Positions 1 to 8,844 of a stretch of DNA of 64,000 nt are shown in pieces (position 1 is the stretch's first letter; each line of letters starts with the position of its first letter). The stretch comes from Pseudocitrobacter faecalis (lineage in GTDB: Bacteria > Pseudomonadota > Gammaproteobacteria > Enterobacterales > Enterobacteriaceae). The DNA is taken from NCBI GenBank assembly GCA_003315335.1, contig QNRL01000007.1, positions 62,001-126,000 on the forward strand. Reading direction: 5' to 3'. The translations under genes were made by a program, and so were the position numbers. The notes beneath the pieces are model-generated. The model saw only the letters and a list, made by a program, of their open reading frames with translations, was not told the origin of the DNA and made no database searches.

Positions 1-533
1 ATCCTGTCGGTGCGTTGGGCTATGTAGCCTGCGCACAGGAACTGCTGTGGCAGTCCAGTCAGCAACGTCTGAGAATCGATCATATCGTTCATGCAACGGG
101 AAGTGCCGGCACGCAGGCAGGATTAGTGGCTGGCCTTCACGCCTCAAACAGTGGTATTCCGCTGCTCGGTATTAGCGTACGAGCACCGCGTGAAAAACAG
201 GAGCAAAACGTCTGGCGCCTGGCCCAGCAAACGCTGGAACTGTTGGGCGTCGAGGGCGAATTGCCACGCGAAAGCGTAAGAGCTAACAGCGACTATGTTG
301 GTGAAGGGTACGGCCTGCCGACATCATCCATGCTGGAGGCCCTGCAACTGTTAGCACAGCATGAAGGCATTTTGCTCGACCCGGTTTATTCCGGAAAAGG
401 ATTCGCCGGGCTGATTGGTCTGATTCGCGAAGGCGCTTTCCGTAAAGGGGAAAATGTGGTCTTCATCCACACTGGCGGTTCCGCAGGCCTGTTTGGCTAC
501 CGCCAGGTGATCACCGACTCGCTCGCCTCATGA
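1..533 (+). CDS. D-cysteine desulfhydrase / L-cysteate sulfo-lyase family protein, 5' partial
   Basis: This is the C-terminal half of a PLP enzyme of the DcyD/ACC-deaminase fold; the reading frame is already open at base 3, so the start and the PLP lysine lie left of the window. The visible part has the phosphate-binding loop [11 protein letters not shown], the late motif [14 protein letters not shown] and the end motif [12 protein letters not shown], all close to E. coli DcyD. The family includes CuyA, which releases sulfite from L-cysteate. It overlaps the racemase gene by 4 bases, and a taurine-type transporter follows, so a sulfonated substrate such as cysteate is a reasonable inference; D-cysteine is the alternative. 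Family assignment is firm, the substrate is not. Confidence 0.8.
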   Translation, partial: PVGALGYVACAQELLWQSSQQRLRIDHIVHATGSAGTQAGLVAGLHASNSGIPLLGISVRAPREKQEQNVWRLAQQTLELLGVEGELPRESVRANSDYVGEGYGLPTSSMLEALQLLAQHEGILLDPVYSGKGFAGLIGLIREGAFRKGENVVFIHTGGSAGLFGYRQVITDSLAS

Positions 534-1246
534 GCCGCCCCTTTTTATTAGGTGTGCTGGGTGGGATGGGCCCATTGGCCACCGTCGATTTTATGCACAA
601 GCTTCTGCGAGCCACGCCTGCCAGGAACGATCAGCAGCAAATTCCTCATGTGGTGTGGAATGTTCCGCAAATTGCCGATCGTCAGCGTGCGCTGGCCGGA
701 GAAGGACCGTCGCCGCTTCCGCAACTGCTTCACGGTATACAGCAGCTTAATCGGTTGGGTGTTAGCCATATTGTTATCGCCTGTAACACCGCGCATCACT
801 GGTACGACGCGTTAAAACAAGAAAGTGAGGCGCTGATGCTGCATATCGCGGATGCCACGCTCGAGGCGATAGAGGACAAACCGCAAAAGGTGGGACTCAT
901 CGCAACACAGGGAACGCTGGATGCAGGTTGGTTTCAACAACGATTCGCGGCCATTGGCACGGAAACCCTGCTCCCGACCCAGGATGAAATCGCGCGTTGG
1001 TTTGTTCCGGGGTGCTATGCAGTGAAACGCGGTGATTTGCAGCAGGGGGGCGAGTTGCTGACATTGCAGGCGCGGGCGCTGCGTGAACGTGGTGCTGAGA
1101 AACTGGTGCTGGCCTGTACAGAAGTCCCTGTAGCGTTAGCGGCTGTTTCTTCGCCCTTCCTTAACGAGGCCATTGATCCTGCCGAGGCGCTGGCGCAGCA
1201 GTGCGCAAGCCTATGGTTGTCCCGGCGTAATGGTCAAATCATTTAA
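530..1246 (+). CDS. aspartate/glutamate racemase family protein
   Basis: The 238-residue protein has the two-cysteine racemase pattern: [14 protein letters not shown] at the N-terminus, the first catalytic cysteine in ACNTAH and the second in LACTEVP. This is the cofactor-independent Asp/Glu racemase family (RacX/YgeA type), cytoplasmic. ATGA overlap with the upstream PLP lyase gene indicates translational coupling. The transporter genes follow within about 30 bases. Because cysteate is the sulfonate analogue of aspartate, the enzyme may interconvert D- and L-cysteate to feed the lyase; this is inference, and ordinary aspartate is possible. Confidence 0.82.
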   Translation: MSRPFLLGVLGGMGPLATVDFMHKLLRATPARNDQQQIPHVVWNVPQIADRQRALAGEGPSPLPQLLHGIQQLNRLGVSHIVIACNTAHHWYDALKQESEALMLHIADATLEAIEDKPQKVGLIATQGTLDAGWFQQRFAAIGTETLLPTQDEIARWFVPGCYAVKRGDLQQGGELLTLQARALRERGAEKLVLACTEVPVALAAVSSPFLNEAIDPAEALAQQCASLWLSRRNGQII

Positions 1247-1279
1247 ATGATTTCACACAGAATAATACAGAGAGACAAC

Positions 1280-2287
1280 ATGAAAAAAAGTCTGGTTTTT
1301 TTACTCGCAGCAGGCAGTTTCTGGGTTAACAGTGTTTTTGCCGACACGCCGTCTGAAGTGCGTGTTGCCTATAGTGGTGGCTCTCAGGTTTTAATGCTGG
1401 CAAAGGCGGATGGGTCACTGGATAAAGCATTAAACAGTAAAGTGAAGTGGGTGCAATTTGCGTCAGGGGCCGATGCCTTAACCTACTTCGCCAGCAATGC
1501 GATTGATATTGCCAACTTCGGTTCCAGCCCGGCAACCGCAGGCATTGTCAGAAAACTGCCGGTCGAAATTATTGGTGTTTCCGGCGTCATTGCCAGCTAT
1601 GAGCGGTTGATTGGTAAAGAGGGGATTAACGGAATTAAGGATATCGAAGGCAAACGCGTGGCGTATCCGCCAAACTCCACCGCGCAATATGCGCTGGAAG
1701 CCGCGATCACCGTCAATAAACTGGATCGCAGTAAAATAACCCTGCTGCCGCTACGTCCGGCAGAGATGGTGGCGGCGTGGAAACGTGGTGATATTGATGC
1801 GGGTTATGTATGGGCGCCTTTTGCGCAGGAGCTAGAATCGGCAGGGGGGCATCAGGTCTTTGCCACTAAAGAACTGCAAAAAGCAGGCTATCTCATTTAC
1901 AACAACTATGTTGTCCGTAAGGCCTTTGCGGAACAATATCCTCAGGTGGTAACCGCCTTCCTGCGCGTGCATCAGGAAAAAGTCAACGAGTTCAAAAAGG
2001 ATCCGGAACGCGCTTCCGCGATTGTTGCAAAAGAAGTCGGTGCGCCGCAAACGACGGCGGCTAACACACTGAATGGCCTGGAATATCCGACATTAGCTGA
2101 GCAGAGTACGCCATCCTGGTTGGGGAACGGTACGAATACCAGCGACAGCGGTATTGGAAAAGCGCTGAGTAAAACGGCGAACTTCCTTGCCGGCATTGGC
2201 GAGATCCGGCAGCGCGATATCCCGACAAACTGGAACAGCGCCATCAATGTCCACTACATTCAAGATGCGGCGGTGTCCGGACAATGA
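1280..2287 (+). CDS. taurine/sulfonate-type ABC transporter, periplasmic binding protein
   Basis: The protein belongs to the TauA/SsuA (NitT/TauT) binding-protein family. I chose the ATG at 1280 because it starts a clean signal peptide (MKKSLVFLLAAG, cleavage after VFA) behind a GAGA-type ribosome site; an in-frame ATG 33 bases upstream would bury it. The mature part has the family pattern of RVAYSGGSQVLMLAK and GDIDAGYVWAPF. It would capture taurine or a related sulfonate in the periplasm for the adjacent permease and ATPase. Its stop overlaps the start of the permease. Given the lyase and racemase upstream, cysteate is a candidate ligand. Confidence 0.85.
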   Translation: MKKSLVFLLAAGSFWVNSVFADTPSEVRVAYSGGSQVLMLAKADGSLDKALNSKVKWVQFASGADALTYFASNAIDIANFGSSPATAGIVRKLPVEIIGVSGVIASYERLIGKEGINGIKDIEGKRVAYPPNSTAQYALEAAITVNKLDRSKITLLPLRPAEMVAAWKRGDIDAGYVWAPFAQELESAGGHQVFATKELQKAGYLIYNNYVVRKAFAEQYPQVVTAFLRVHQEKVNEFKKDPERASAIVAKEVGAPQTTAANTLNGLEYPTLAEQSTPSWLGNGTNTSDSGIGKALSKTANFLAGIGEIRQRDIPTNWNSAINVHYIQDAAVSGQ

Positions 2288-3054
2288 AATTGAGTCAACA
2301 TATCGCCATCAGCGTGGTATCGGTGGCGGTTTTCTTTATGCTCTGGCAAACGGCGGCAACAAGGCAGTGGGTGGATCCACTGCTGCTTCCCTCGCTGACA
2401 GATATTGGCTTAACGGCGCGTGAGTTGCTGGAAGATGGCTATCGTCAGGTACCGCTCTGGCAGCATATCGCTGTCAGTCTGGCCCGTGCATTGAGCGCCT
2501 TTGCGCTGGCTATTGCGATTGGCATCCCGCTGGGATTATTAATGGGGCTTTCAGACACGCTGGCTGCTGTCCTTAACCCGTTTGTGCAATTTCTTCGTCC
2601 GTTGCCCAAAATCGCGCTGATTCCGCTGGCGGTGGTGTGGCTGGGAATTGGCGAGTCGTCGAAATTCTTTTTGATATTTATCGCGACGTTTTTGAGTGTG
2701 GTTGTCGGTGCGTCGGCGGCCGTAGAGCGAATTGGCCGCTCGCGTATTCGCGTGGCACAAACGCTGGGCGCGACGCGTCGGCAGATCTTTATGCGTGTGG
2801 TATTGCCTGATGCGCTGCCGGATCTTTTTACAACAGTCAGGCTCTCGATTGGTATTGGCTGGACGTCGCTGATTGCGGCGGAAATGGTGGCTGCCAGTTC
2901 AGGGCTTGGTTGGATGGTGGTGAACGCCAGCGCCTATCTGCGCACGGATATTGTCATGTTGGGTATTCTGCTGTTGGGCGGGATTGGATATCTGCTCGAT
3001 TTAATGATTCTGGGTTTGCAGCGCGTAGCTGTACCCTGGGCGGGGAAAGAATAA
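2284..3054 (+). CDS. taurine/sulfonate-type ABC transporter permease
   Basis: This 256-residue inner-membrane protein is of the TauC/SsuC family, with about six hydrophobic segments and the ATPase-coupling loop around GATRRQIFMRVVLPDALPDL (residues about 160-180). Its ATG overlaps the stop of the binding protein (ATGA), and its TAA overlaps the ATPase start (TAATG), so the three transporter genes are translated as a unit. It would form the channel for a sulfonate substrate. Confidence 0.87.
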   Translation: MKLSQHIAISVVSVAVFFMLWQTAATRQWVDPLLLPSLTDIGLTARELLEDGYRQVPLWQHIAVSLARALSAFALAIAIGIPLGLLMGLSDTLAAVLNPFVQFLRPLPKIALIPLAVVWLGIGESSKFFLIFIATFLSVVVGASAAVERIGRSRIRVAQTLGATRRQIFMRVVLPDALPDLFTTVRLSIGIGWTSLIAAEMVAASSGLGWMVVNASAYLRTDIVMLGILLLGGIGYLLDLMILGLQRVAVPWAGKE

Positions 3055-3842
3055 TGAGTTCTATCTCACTTGAAAACGTGTCACTTGCCTTTGCGGCCAA
3101 GCCGAATCCGGTCACGGTTCTCGACGATATCTCCCTCACCCTGAAAAAAGGGGAGTTTGTGGTATTGCTGGGGCCATCGGGCTGCGGGAAATCGACCATC
3201 CTTAATCTTGTTGCGGGGTTTACTCGCCCCGATAAAGGTACGGTGAAAGCCGCGGGGAAAAAGGTGACGCAACCGGGGCCGGATCGCGGCATGATCTTTC
3301 AGCAGGCAAACTTGTTCCCGTGGCTGTCTGTGCTGGAAAACGTCACCTTTGGCCCGCGTCTAGGCAAATATAATAAAGAGGACGTGAATAATCAGGCGAT
3401 TAACTGGCTGTCCCGCGTAGGATTAAAAGGTTTTGAGCATCATGCGCCCTGGCAGCTTTCTGGTGGGATGAAGCAGCGTGTCGCGTTGGCTCGCGCCTGG
3501 CTGCCGGAGCCGGAGGTTTTGTTGCTGGATGAACCCTTTGGCGCGTTGGATGCACAAACACGATTAATGATGCAGGAACTGCTCCGCGACGCCTGGCTGA
3601 AAACGGAAACGACTCTCCTTTTTGTCACTCACGATGTGGAAGAGGCGCTGTTTCTGGCTGACCGTATTCTGGTTATGTCGGCCAAGCCGGGGCGAATTGT
3701 CGAAGAGATTGTGCTGCCGTTTACCCGTGAGCGGAATATCGAAACGCTGGCAGAACACCCGCAGTATACTGAAATAAAACATCGTGTTCTTCATCGCGTG
3801 CGTACGGAAGCGAAGCGCCATATGGCCGCGTCGCTTCAGTAA
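3054..3842 (+). CDS. taurine/sulfonate-type ABC transporter ATP-binding protein
   Basis: A 262-residue ABC ATPase of the TauB/SsuB family. Walker A is GPSGCGKST, the Q-loop is IFQQANLFPW, the signature is LSGGMKQRVALARA, Walker B is VLLLDEPFGALD and the H-loop is FVTHDVEEAL. The open frame runs on upstream, but the ATG at 3054 overlaps the permease stop and gives the usual family N-terminus, so I use it. It is the last gene of the operon: a strong intrinsic terminator lies 10 bases after the stop. Confidence 0.9.
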   Translation: MSSISLENVSLAFAAKPNPVTVLDDISLTLKKGEFVVLLGPSGCGKSTILNLVAGFTRPDKGTVKAAGKKVTQPGPDRGMIFQQANLFPWLSVLENVTFGPRLGKYNKEDVNNQAINWLSRVGLKGFEHHAPWQLSGGMKQRVALARAWLPEPEVLLLDEPFGALDAQTRLMMQELLRDAWLKTETTLLFVTHDVEEALFLADRILVMSAKPGRIVEEIVLPFTRERNIETLAEHPQYTEIKHRVLHRVRTEAKRHMAASLQ

Positions 3843-3851
3843 TCGACCGAT

Positions 3852-3879
3852 AGCCTGCGTTAAGCAGGCTTATTTTTTT
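3852..3879 (+). terminator. intrinsic terminator of the taurine-type operon
   Basis: A 7-bp perfect stem AGCCTGC/GCAGGCT with a 5-base loop is followed directly by TATTTTTTT. It lies just after the ATPase stop, and converging transcription from the stress protein gene ends here too. Confidence 0.85.
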
Positions 3880-3887
3880 GCGTACCT

Positions 3888-4322
3888 TTACAGGCGAATC
3901 ACAAACACCGGCACGCGAGCATGGCGTAAAATTCCCGAAGCTTCAGACCCCAGCAGATGCGACTGCTTTGCCGGATTGCGTGAACCAATCACCACCACAT
4001 CCGCTTTCAGTTCATCCGCCAGCGTCGCGACGGCGTCACGCACTTTCCCGCTGCGAATATGGTGATGAATACGGTTCTGCGGGAATGAGAGACTTCTTGC
4101 CAGCTGCGCCATTTTCTCTTCGCTCGCACACTGTAAATATTGCTGCATTTTCTTCGCGTCAGCGATAAAACCGCGGGTAAGCATGGGGGAAAATTCCGGG
4201 AGCACGTGCAGAAGGTGAATATCTCCATCTGCTTTCTCGGCCAGATATTGCGCGTGTGCTAAGGCGTTGTTGGCAAGGTCGGACTCAAAGACATCAACAG
4301 GAACCAGAATCGTTTTATACAT
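3888..4322 (-). CDS. universal stress protein, UspF/UspG type
   Basis: The 144-residue protein is a single UspA-fold domain. It starts with TILVPVDVFESD, the usual beta1 segment. Near the end it has the ATP-binding pattern VVIGSRNPAKQSHLLGSEASGILRHARVPVFVIR, with the G-2x-G-9x-G-(S/T) layout shifted as in UspF. The protein is a small cytoplasmic nucleotide-binding stress factor. The gene converges on the taurine-type operon and shares its terminator region. Exact orthology (UspF or UspG) cannot be settled here. Confidence 0.85.
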   Translation of the reverse strand: MYKTILVPVDVFESDLANNALAHAQYLAEKADGDIHLLHVLPEFSPMLTRGFIADAKKMQQYLQCASEEKMAQLARSLSFPQNRIHHHIRSGKVRDAVATLADELKADVVVIGSRNPAKQSHLLGSEASGILRHARVPVFVIRL

Positions 4323-4463
4323 AGTTGAAATCCCTTCATATCAATCATTTGCTGAAATAATCTTTATTGTGGATAACAACGCATGAAGGGGGTAGCGATC
4401 GCGGTCACTGATTAAGAAATATCGACAAATCAGATGGTTAATTTACAGTTTGTGACTAATGGT

Positions 4464-4626
4464 TGCCGGGGGCGCTGCGCTTGCCCGGCCTACAGGGATG
4501 AAGAACCCGTAGGCCTGATAAGCGAAGCGCATCAGGCATCTGCGCTATCTTCTTGCCGGGGGCGCTGCGCTTGCCCGGCCTACAGGGACGAAAACCCGTA
4601 GGCCTGATAAGCGAAGCGCATCAGGC
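4464..4626. repeat. two REP/BIME units
   Basis: Two units of about 91 bp begin at 4464 and 4555. Each joins a palindromic module (GCCGGGGGCGCTGCGCTTGC) to an inverted partner ending in GCATCAGGC, the typical enterobacterial BIME layout. They fill the stretch between the stress protein gene and the small monooxygenase gene, where I see no gene. Confidence 0.85.
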
Positions 4627-4640
4627 GTTATGGCACACAC

Positions 4641-4958
4641 CTACAGTTTGTTCAGCCGCTGAACGCTAATGTTATCCAGCTTGCCGTCTAAGATTTCCAG
4701 AAAGTCATCGTGATACGGCATGGCGACGTGTTTTTTCAAATCGTCCTCAGACTTCCAGCGCTCAATAAACACAAATGACACCGCGCCTTCCACCGCCAGA
4801 TTACGCACGTCCGGAATGGCGCGGCTTTCGTGCAAATCATATTGCAGGCAACCCGCTTCCAGCTGTGTGGGGCCAACCATTGCCTGTGCGGCGGAGCGGA
4901 TGGTATCGACATACTCTTTGCGCGGGGTCAGGGTGGCGACAATTTTCACTTCACACAT
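4641..4958 (-). CDS. antibiotic biosynthesis monooxygenase (ABM) family protein, YgiN-like
   Basis: A protein of about 105 residues with the ABM ferredoxin-like fold: it opens with VKIVATLTPRKEYVDTIR, has GCLQYDLHES in the middle and FIERWKSEDDLKKHVAMPYHDDF near the end. YgiN-type proteins are small cofactor-less quinol oxidases. I chose the ATG at 4958, with AAGGAT 6 bases before it, over the longer frame at 4997. It stands alone on the minus strand, divergent from the guanidine operon. Its substrate is not evident. Confidence 0.8.
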   Translation of the reverse strand: MCEVKIVATLTPRKEYVDTIRSAAQAMVGPTQLEAGCLQYDLHESRAIPDVRNLAVEGAVSFVFIERWKSEDDLKKHVAMPYHDDFLEILDGKLDNISVQRLNKL

Positions 4959-5275
4959 CGTGATATCCTTTTTGTTATCAATATCTTTAAAGCCCAATCA
5001 TTGAGCTTAGTGGTGAAATGGCACTTGCGCCAATAATGATGACCTCCGGCTACCAGAGCCGAACTTTCCCCGGTGAGGCCTCTTTCATATTTCCCTTAAA
5101 CAATGCGGTTTTTCATTACGCCCCAAATCCATGCATTGCACCGCTTTGGTTCCCCAAACTGGTGTTGTTGACATCGAAAATATCCCATCCTGGTGATTTA
5201 ACGGCAGGTTCCCTTCTGGCATGCAGATTGCAATATCACAGGCAGAAGGCAGCGTAAGACAATCTGGCATCAATG

Positions 5276-5371
5276 GCTGGCTAGGGTTCCGGTTCACGAA
5301 GGTGAACGTCAGGTCCGAGAGCTGGCGACCTCGACGAGGTTACACGGCGGGACAAAAGCCCGGGAGACAGC
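5276..5371 (+). promoter_or_regulatory. guanidine-I (ykkC) riboswitch aptamer
   Basis: The conserved ykkC core elements occur in order: CTAGGGTTCCGG, then GGTCCGAGAGC, then ACACGGCGGGACAAAAGCCC and GGGAGA. This matches the guanidine-I class (Rfam ykkC), which senses free guanidinium. It lies about 50 bases upstream of a binding protein gene that starts a guanidine carboxylase operon, so ligand and genes agree. The preceding stretch from 4959 contains no gene that I can support. Confidence 0.93.
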
Positions 5372-5406
5372 AGCACCATAGGGTGTCGCGCTGCCCCCAC
5401 TTTTTT
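5366..5406 (+). terminator. expression platform terminator of the guanidine-I riboswitch
   Basis: After the aptamer, a hairpin built around CAGCAGCACC and GGTGTCGCGCTG, with flanking GGG/CCCC, is followed by TTTTTT at 5401-5406. Its 5' arm overlaps the GGGAGA end of the aptamer. This is the usual arrangement for transcriptional read-through when guanidine is bound. Confidence 0.7.
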
Positions 5407-5423
5407 GTGCCAAACCGAGGTCT

Positions 5424-6485
5424 ATGATGAAGAGATTGCCGTTTGTTCGCTCACTTGCTCTAACGCTTGCGCTGTTCGCCTGCGCCCCCTCATTTGCCGC
5501 CGTCAAAAAAGAGTTCAACATCTGCTGGACTATCTACGCAGGCTGGATGCCCTGGGGCACCATCAGCAACGAAAAAATCATTGATAAATGGGCCAGCAAA
5601 TACGGCATTAAAATCAATATCGTCCAGCTTAACGATTACATCGAATCCATAAACCAGTACACCGCGGGCCAGTTTGACGGCTGCACCATGACCAACATGG
5701 ATGCGTTAACTATCCCCGCAGCGGGTGGTGTTGACACCACGGCGCTGATTACCGGTAGCTACTCTGACGGCAACGACGGCGTGGTACTTAAAGGCGCGGA
5801 TAAAAAGCTCAGCGACCTGAAAGGCCTGTCGGTGTATCTCCCTGAACTGTCGGTTTCTCATTACCTGCTGGTGCGCGGGCTGGAAAAAGCGGGGCTGGCG
5901 GAGCGAGACGTGAAGGTGGTCAACACCTCGGATGCGGATATCGTCTCGGCATTTTCTACCGCTAACGTGCGCGCCGCCGTGGCGTGGAATCCGCAGCTTT
6001 CCGTTATTAAGCAAACACCGCAAACCACGGAAGTGTTCAGCTCTTCGCAGGTACCAGGGGAACTGATTGACATGCTGGTGGTGAACAGTGAAACCCTGCA
6101 TGACAACCCGGCGCTGGGTAAAGCCTTGACCGGCGCATGGTTTGAAATGATGGCAAAAATGCAGGCGGGCGATAAGCAGGCTTTGAGCGCAATGGCCGCT
6201 GATTCTGGCACCGATCTCGCCGGTTACCAGGCACAACTTAAAACTACCCATCTTTTCTGGACGCCCGCCGATGCGCTGGCTTTCATCACCGCGCCTGAGC
6301 TTGTAAAAACCATGCAGCGCGTGGCGCAGTTCTCTTTTGATAAAGGGTTATTAGGCGAAGGCGCGGCGAGCGCGGATTTCATCGGCATGGCGTTCCCCGG
6401 TAATGCGACCCTCGGGGATACCGCTAACACCAAACTGCGCTTTGATGACCGCTATCTGAAGATGGCCGTTGCAGGCCAGCTGTGA
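5424..6485 (+). CDS. ABC transporter substrate-binding protein of the guanidine operon
   Basis: A 353-residue exported protein with signal peptide MMKRLPFVRSLALTLALFACAPSFA and a NitT/TauT-type binding fold (ICWTIYAGWMPWG, GCTMTNMDALTIPAAGGVDTT). In this operon type the protein is usually labelled urea ABC transporter binding protein; the riboswitch points to guanidine or a guanidine compound. Two adjacent ATG codons (5424 and 5427) are possible starts. Permease and ATPase genes follow directly. Confidence 0.85.
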   Translation: MMKRLPFVRSLALTLALFACAPSFAAVKKEFNICWTIYAGWMPWGTISNEKIIDKWASKYGIKINIVQLNDYIESINQYTAGQFDGCTMTNMDALTIPAAGGVDTTALITGSYSDGNDGVVLKGADKKLSDLKGLSVYLPELSVSHYLLVRGLEKAGLAERDVKVVNTSDADIVSAFSTANVRAAVAWNPQLSVIKQTPQTTEVFSSSQVPGELIDMLVVNSETLHDNPALGKALTGAWFEMMAKMQAGDKQALSAMAADSGTDLAGYQAQLKTTHLFWTPADALAFITAPELVKTMQRVAQFSFDKGLLGEGAASADFIGMAFPGNATLGDTANTKLRFDDRYLKMAVAGQL

Positions 6486-6509
6486 TAATTGACGACGGGA
6501 GCCTTCGCC

Positions 6510-7325
6510 ATGCGCCAGATTAACCGCCACCCCCAGCACGGCATGCGAATCATGTTAATGCTGCTGCCCTTCGTGCTGCTGATTGCCGCCTGGTTTGTCG
6601 GCTCGACCCTGCGTCTGGAGGCTAACCCGCACGACAAACTGTTGCCGGGCCTGTCGCAGATGCTGTCGGCCATCGACCGAATGGCCTTCACCCCGGATCG
6701 TCGCAGCGGCGAATATTTGCTGTGGGCCGATACGTTCATCAGCCTGACGCGTTTGCTGCTTGGGCTGGCGATTGCGTCACTGATTGGTCTCAGTATCGGG
6801 ATTACCGCGGGCGTTTTCCCGATGTATAGCGCGATGCTGTCGCCGCTGATGACCGTGCTTTCTATGGTGCCGCCGCTGGCTATCCTGCCGATTCTGTTCA
6901 TCGTGTTTGGCCTTGATGAGCTATCCAAAGTGATGCTTATCGTCATTGGCATCACGCCGATGCTGGCGCGCGACCTCGAACAGCGGGCGAAAGAGATCCC
7001 GGCGGAGCTGTTCATCAAGGCGCAAACGCTCGGTGCCAATAGCTGGACGGTGGTGCTGCGGGTGGTTCTGCCGCAGTTGCTTTCCCGGTTAATTACCTCA
7101 CTGCGCTTAATGCTTGGCTCGGCATGGCTGTTTCTGATTTCAGCGGAAGCCATTTCCGCCACCGCCGGTCTGGGCTATCGCATCTTCCTGGTTCGTCGCT
7201 ATATGGCGATGGACGTCATTATTCCTTACGTCATCTGGATAACCCTGCTGGCGTGGCTGATGGACCTGGCTTTACGCCAGTTGCACAAACGCTGCTTCCC
7301 GTGGGCAGAAGGGGGCCGGGCATGA
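6510..7325 (+). CDS. ABC transporter permease of the guanidine operon
   Basis: A NitT/TauT-type permease of about 271 residues, with hydrophobic segments throughout and the coupling loop QTLGANSWTVVLRVVLPQLLSRL. The frame is open from a TTG at 6489, but the ATG at 6510 has GGGAG 9 bases before it and gives a normal N-terminus. Its stop overlaps the ATPase start as ATGA. It likely imports guanidine or a related nitrogen compound together with its neighbours. Confidence 0.85.
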   Translation: MRQINRHPQHGMRIMLMLLPFVLLIAAWFVGSTLRLEANPHDKLLPGLSQMLSAIDRMAFTPDRRSGEYLLWADTFISLTRLLLGLAIASLIGLSIGITAGVFPMYSAMLSPLMTVLSMVPPLAILPILFIVFGLDELSKVMLIVIGITPMLARDLEQRAKEIPAELFIKAQTLGANSWTVVLRVVLPQLLSRLITSLRLMLGSAWLFLISAEAISATAGLGYRIFLVRRYMAMDVIIPYVIWITLLAWLMDLALRQLHKRCFPWAEGGRA

Positions 7326-8143
7326 GTTTTATCGCGGTGAACAATATCTGGCAGGAATATGGCGACCACGTCGTGCTGGAGCGCATCAACCTGACGGTGA
7401 AAGAGGGTGAGTTTTGTTCAATGGTCGGCGCGTCTGGCTGCGGAAAATCGACCTTTTTACGCCTGCTGTTGGGCCAGGAGCGCCCCAGCCGTGGCGAAAT
7501 TTTGTTGGATGGCAAACCGCTGCCCGGTGAACCCGGCAGCAGCCGGGGCGTGGTATTCCAGCGCTATTCCGTTTTTCCGCATCTCAATGTGCTGGATAAC
7601 GTGGCCGTTGGGCTGGAACTCCCGGCGTCGCCGTTGCTGGGTCGACTGTTTGGCGCACGCAAACGTGCCGCGCGGGAACAGGCCGCGCAGATGCTGGAAA
7701 AAGTGGGTTTGAGCCATGCGCTGGATAAATACCCGGCACAGCTGTCGGGCGGCATGCAGCAGCGTCTCGCCATCGCCCAGGCGTTCATTATGCAGCCGCG
7801 CGTCCTGCTGCTCGATGAACCCTTCGGCGCGCTGGACCCCGGCATTCGAAAAGATATGCACGCGCTGCTGCTGGCGCTATGGCGCGAAACGGGGATGACC
7901 GTGTTTATGGTTACCCATGATCTGACGGAAGGTTTCAACCTTGGCACCCGTTTGCTGGTGTTTGACAAAGTGCGCATCGACCCGCAGGCCCCCAATGCCT
8001 ACGGCGCGCGGGTGACCTACGACATTCCGCTCAATGAATCGCGGCTGTCGCAGCGTCAGGCAACCGGTACAGACCACAACGTATTTCCCATAAGGAGAGA
8101 ATCTGATGAAACCACGACTTCACACTACATCGAGCCTGCGTGA
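7322..8143 (+). CDS. ABC transporter ATP-binding protein of the guanidine operon
   Basis: A 273-residue ABC ATPase with Walker A GASGCGKST, signature LSGGMQQRLAIAQA, Walker B VLLLDEPFGALD and H-loop MVTHDLTEGF. The ATG at 7322 overlaps the permease stop. Its 3' end runs 38 bases into the next gene in a different frame, an unusually long overlap that still keeps AAGGAG in front of the next start. It would energise the transporter encoded by the two genes before it. Confidence 0.87.
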   Translation: MSFIAVNNIWQEYGDHVVLERINLTVKEGEFCSMVGASGCGKSTFLRLLLGQERPSRGEILLDGKPLPGEPGSSRGVVFQRYSVFPHLNVLDNVAVGLELPASPLLGRLFGARKRAAREQAAQMLEKVGLSHALDKYPAQLSGGMQQRLAIAQAFIMQPRVLLLDEPFGALDPGIRKDMHALLLALWRETGMTVFMVTHDLTEGFNLGTRLLVFDKVRIDPQAPNAYGARVTYDIPLNESRLSQRQATGTDHNVFPIRRESDETTTSHYIEPA

Positions 8144-8834
8144 AGAGCAGGTGCCGGGCGGCGGTCAGGCGTCGTTTATTCTGCGGCGCGGGCAGATCCT
8201 GCGTCTGACCGATATCGATGGCGATGCCAACGTCAGCATGATGATGCTCAACCCACACGAGAAAAGTGAACGGCTCAATCTGCCCGATACCCTGAAAGGG
8301 CAGCACACTGCGCGTCTCACTGCCGGGCACTGTTTCTACTCCGACATGGGGCGCGTGCTGGCGGGCATTGTTGCCGATACCTGCGGCTGGCATGACCCTT
8401 TTGGCGGCGTGTTAAATGCGCAGGAGACCGCGGAAAAGTATGGTACCGGACGCTATCAGGAACTGCGCAACGGCTTTTATCGCAACGGCGTCGATAACCT
8501 GCTGGTGGAGTTGGGTAAATGGGAGCTTGGTCTGGAAGATTTGCTGATGGTGGTGAATTTCTTCAGCAAAGTGACGGTGGATGAAAATGGCGACTTCCAT
8601 TTTGTGCGCGGGCATTCGCAGGCGGGTAATTACGTCGAACTTTTTGCCCCGATGGACGTGTTGATCGTCCTGACCGCACTGCCGCATCCGCAAAACCCTG
8701 ACACGGATTATGCGCCGCATCCGGTTCAACTGAGCTGGTACCAGGCTTGCGATGAGCAGGCTACAACAGCCGCGCTGTTCACGCGCGATGAAAATCAGCG
8801 CGCGTTTTTGAATACGCAACTTTTCACCCGTTAA
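8106..8834 (+). CDS. carboxyguanidine deiminase subunit (DUF1989, UAAP1 type)
   Basis: A 242-residue DUF1989 protein, long annotated as urea amidolyase-associated protein 1. Characteristic parts are [21 protein letters not shown] near the N-terminus, [12 protein letters not shown] in the middle and the metal-site region with [16 protein letters not shown]. Published work on guanidine catabolism showed that the paired DUF1989 proteins (CgdA/CgdB) form carboxyguanidine deiminase, giving allophanate and ammonia. The start has AAGGAGAG before it. Its partner gene follows after about 10 bases. Confidence 0.88.
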   Translation: MKPRLHTTSSLREEQVPGGGQASFILRRGQILRLTDIDGDANVSMMMLNPHEKSERLNLPDTLKGQHTARLTAGHCFYSDMGRVLAGIVADTCGWHDPFGGVLNAQETAEKYGTGRYQELRNGFYRNGVDNLLVELGKWELGLEDLLMVVNFFSKVTVDENGDFHFVRGHSQAGNYVELFAPMDVLIVLTALPHPQNPDTDYAPHPVQLSWYQACDEQATTAALFTRDENQRAFLNTQLFTR

Positions 8835-8844
8835 GGAGCCTGTG

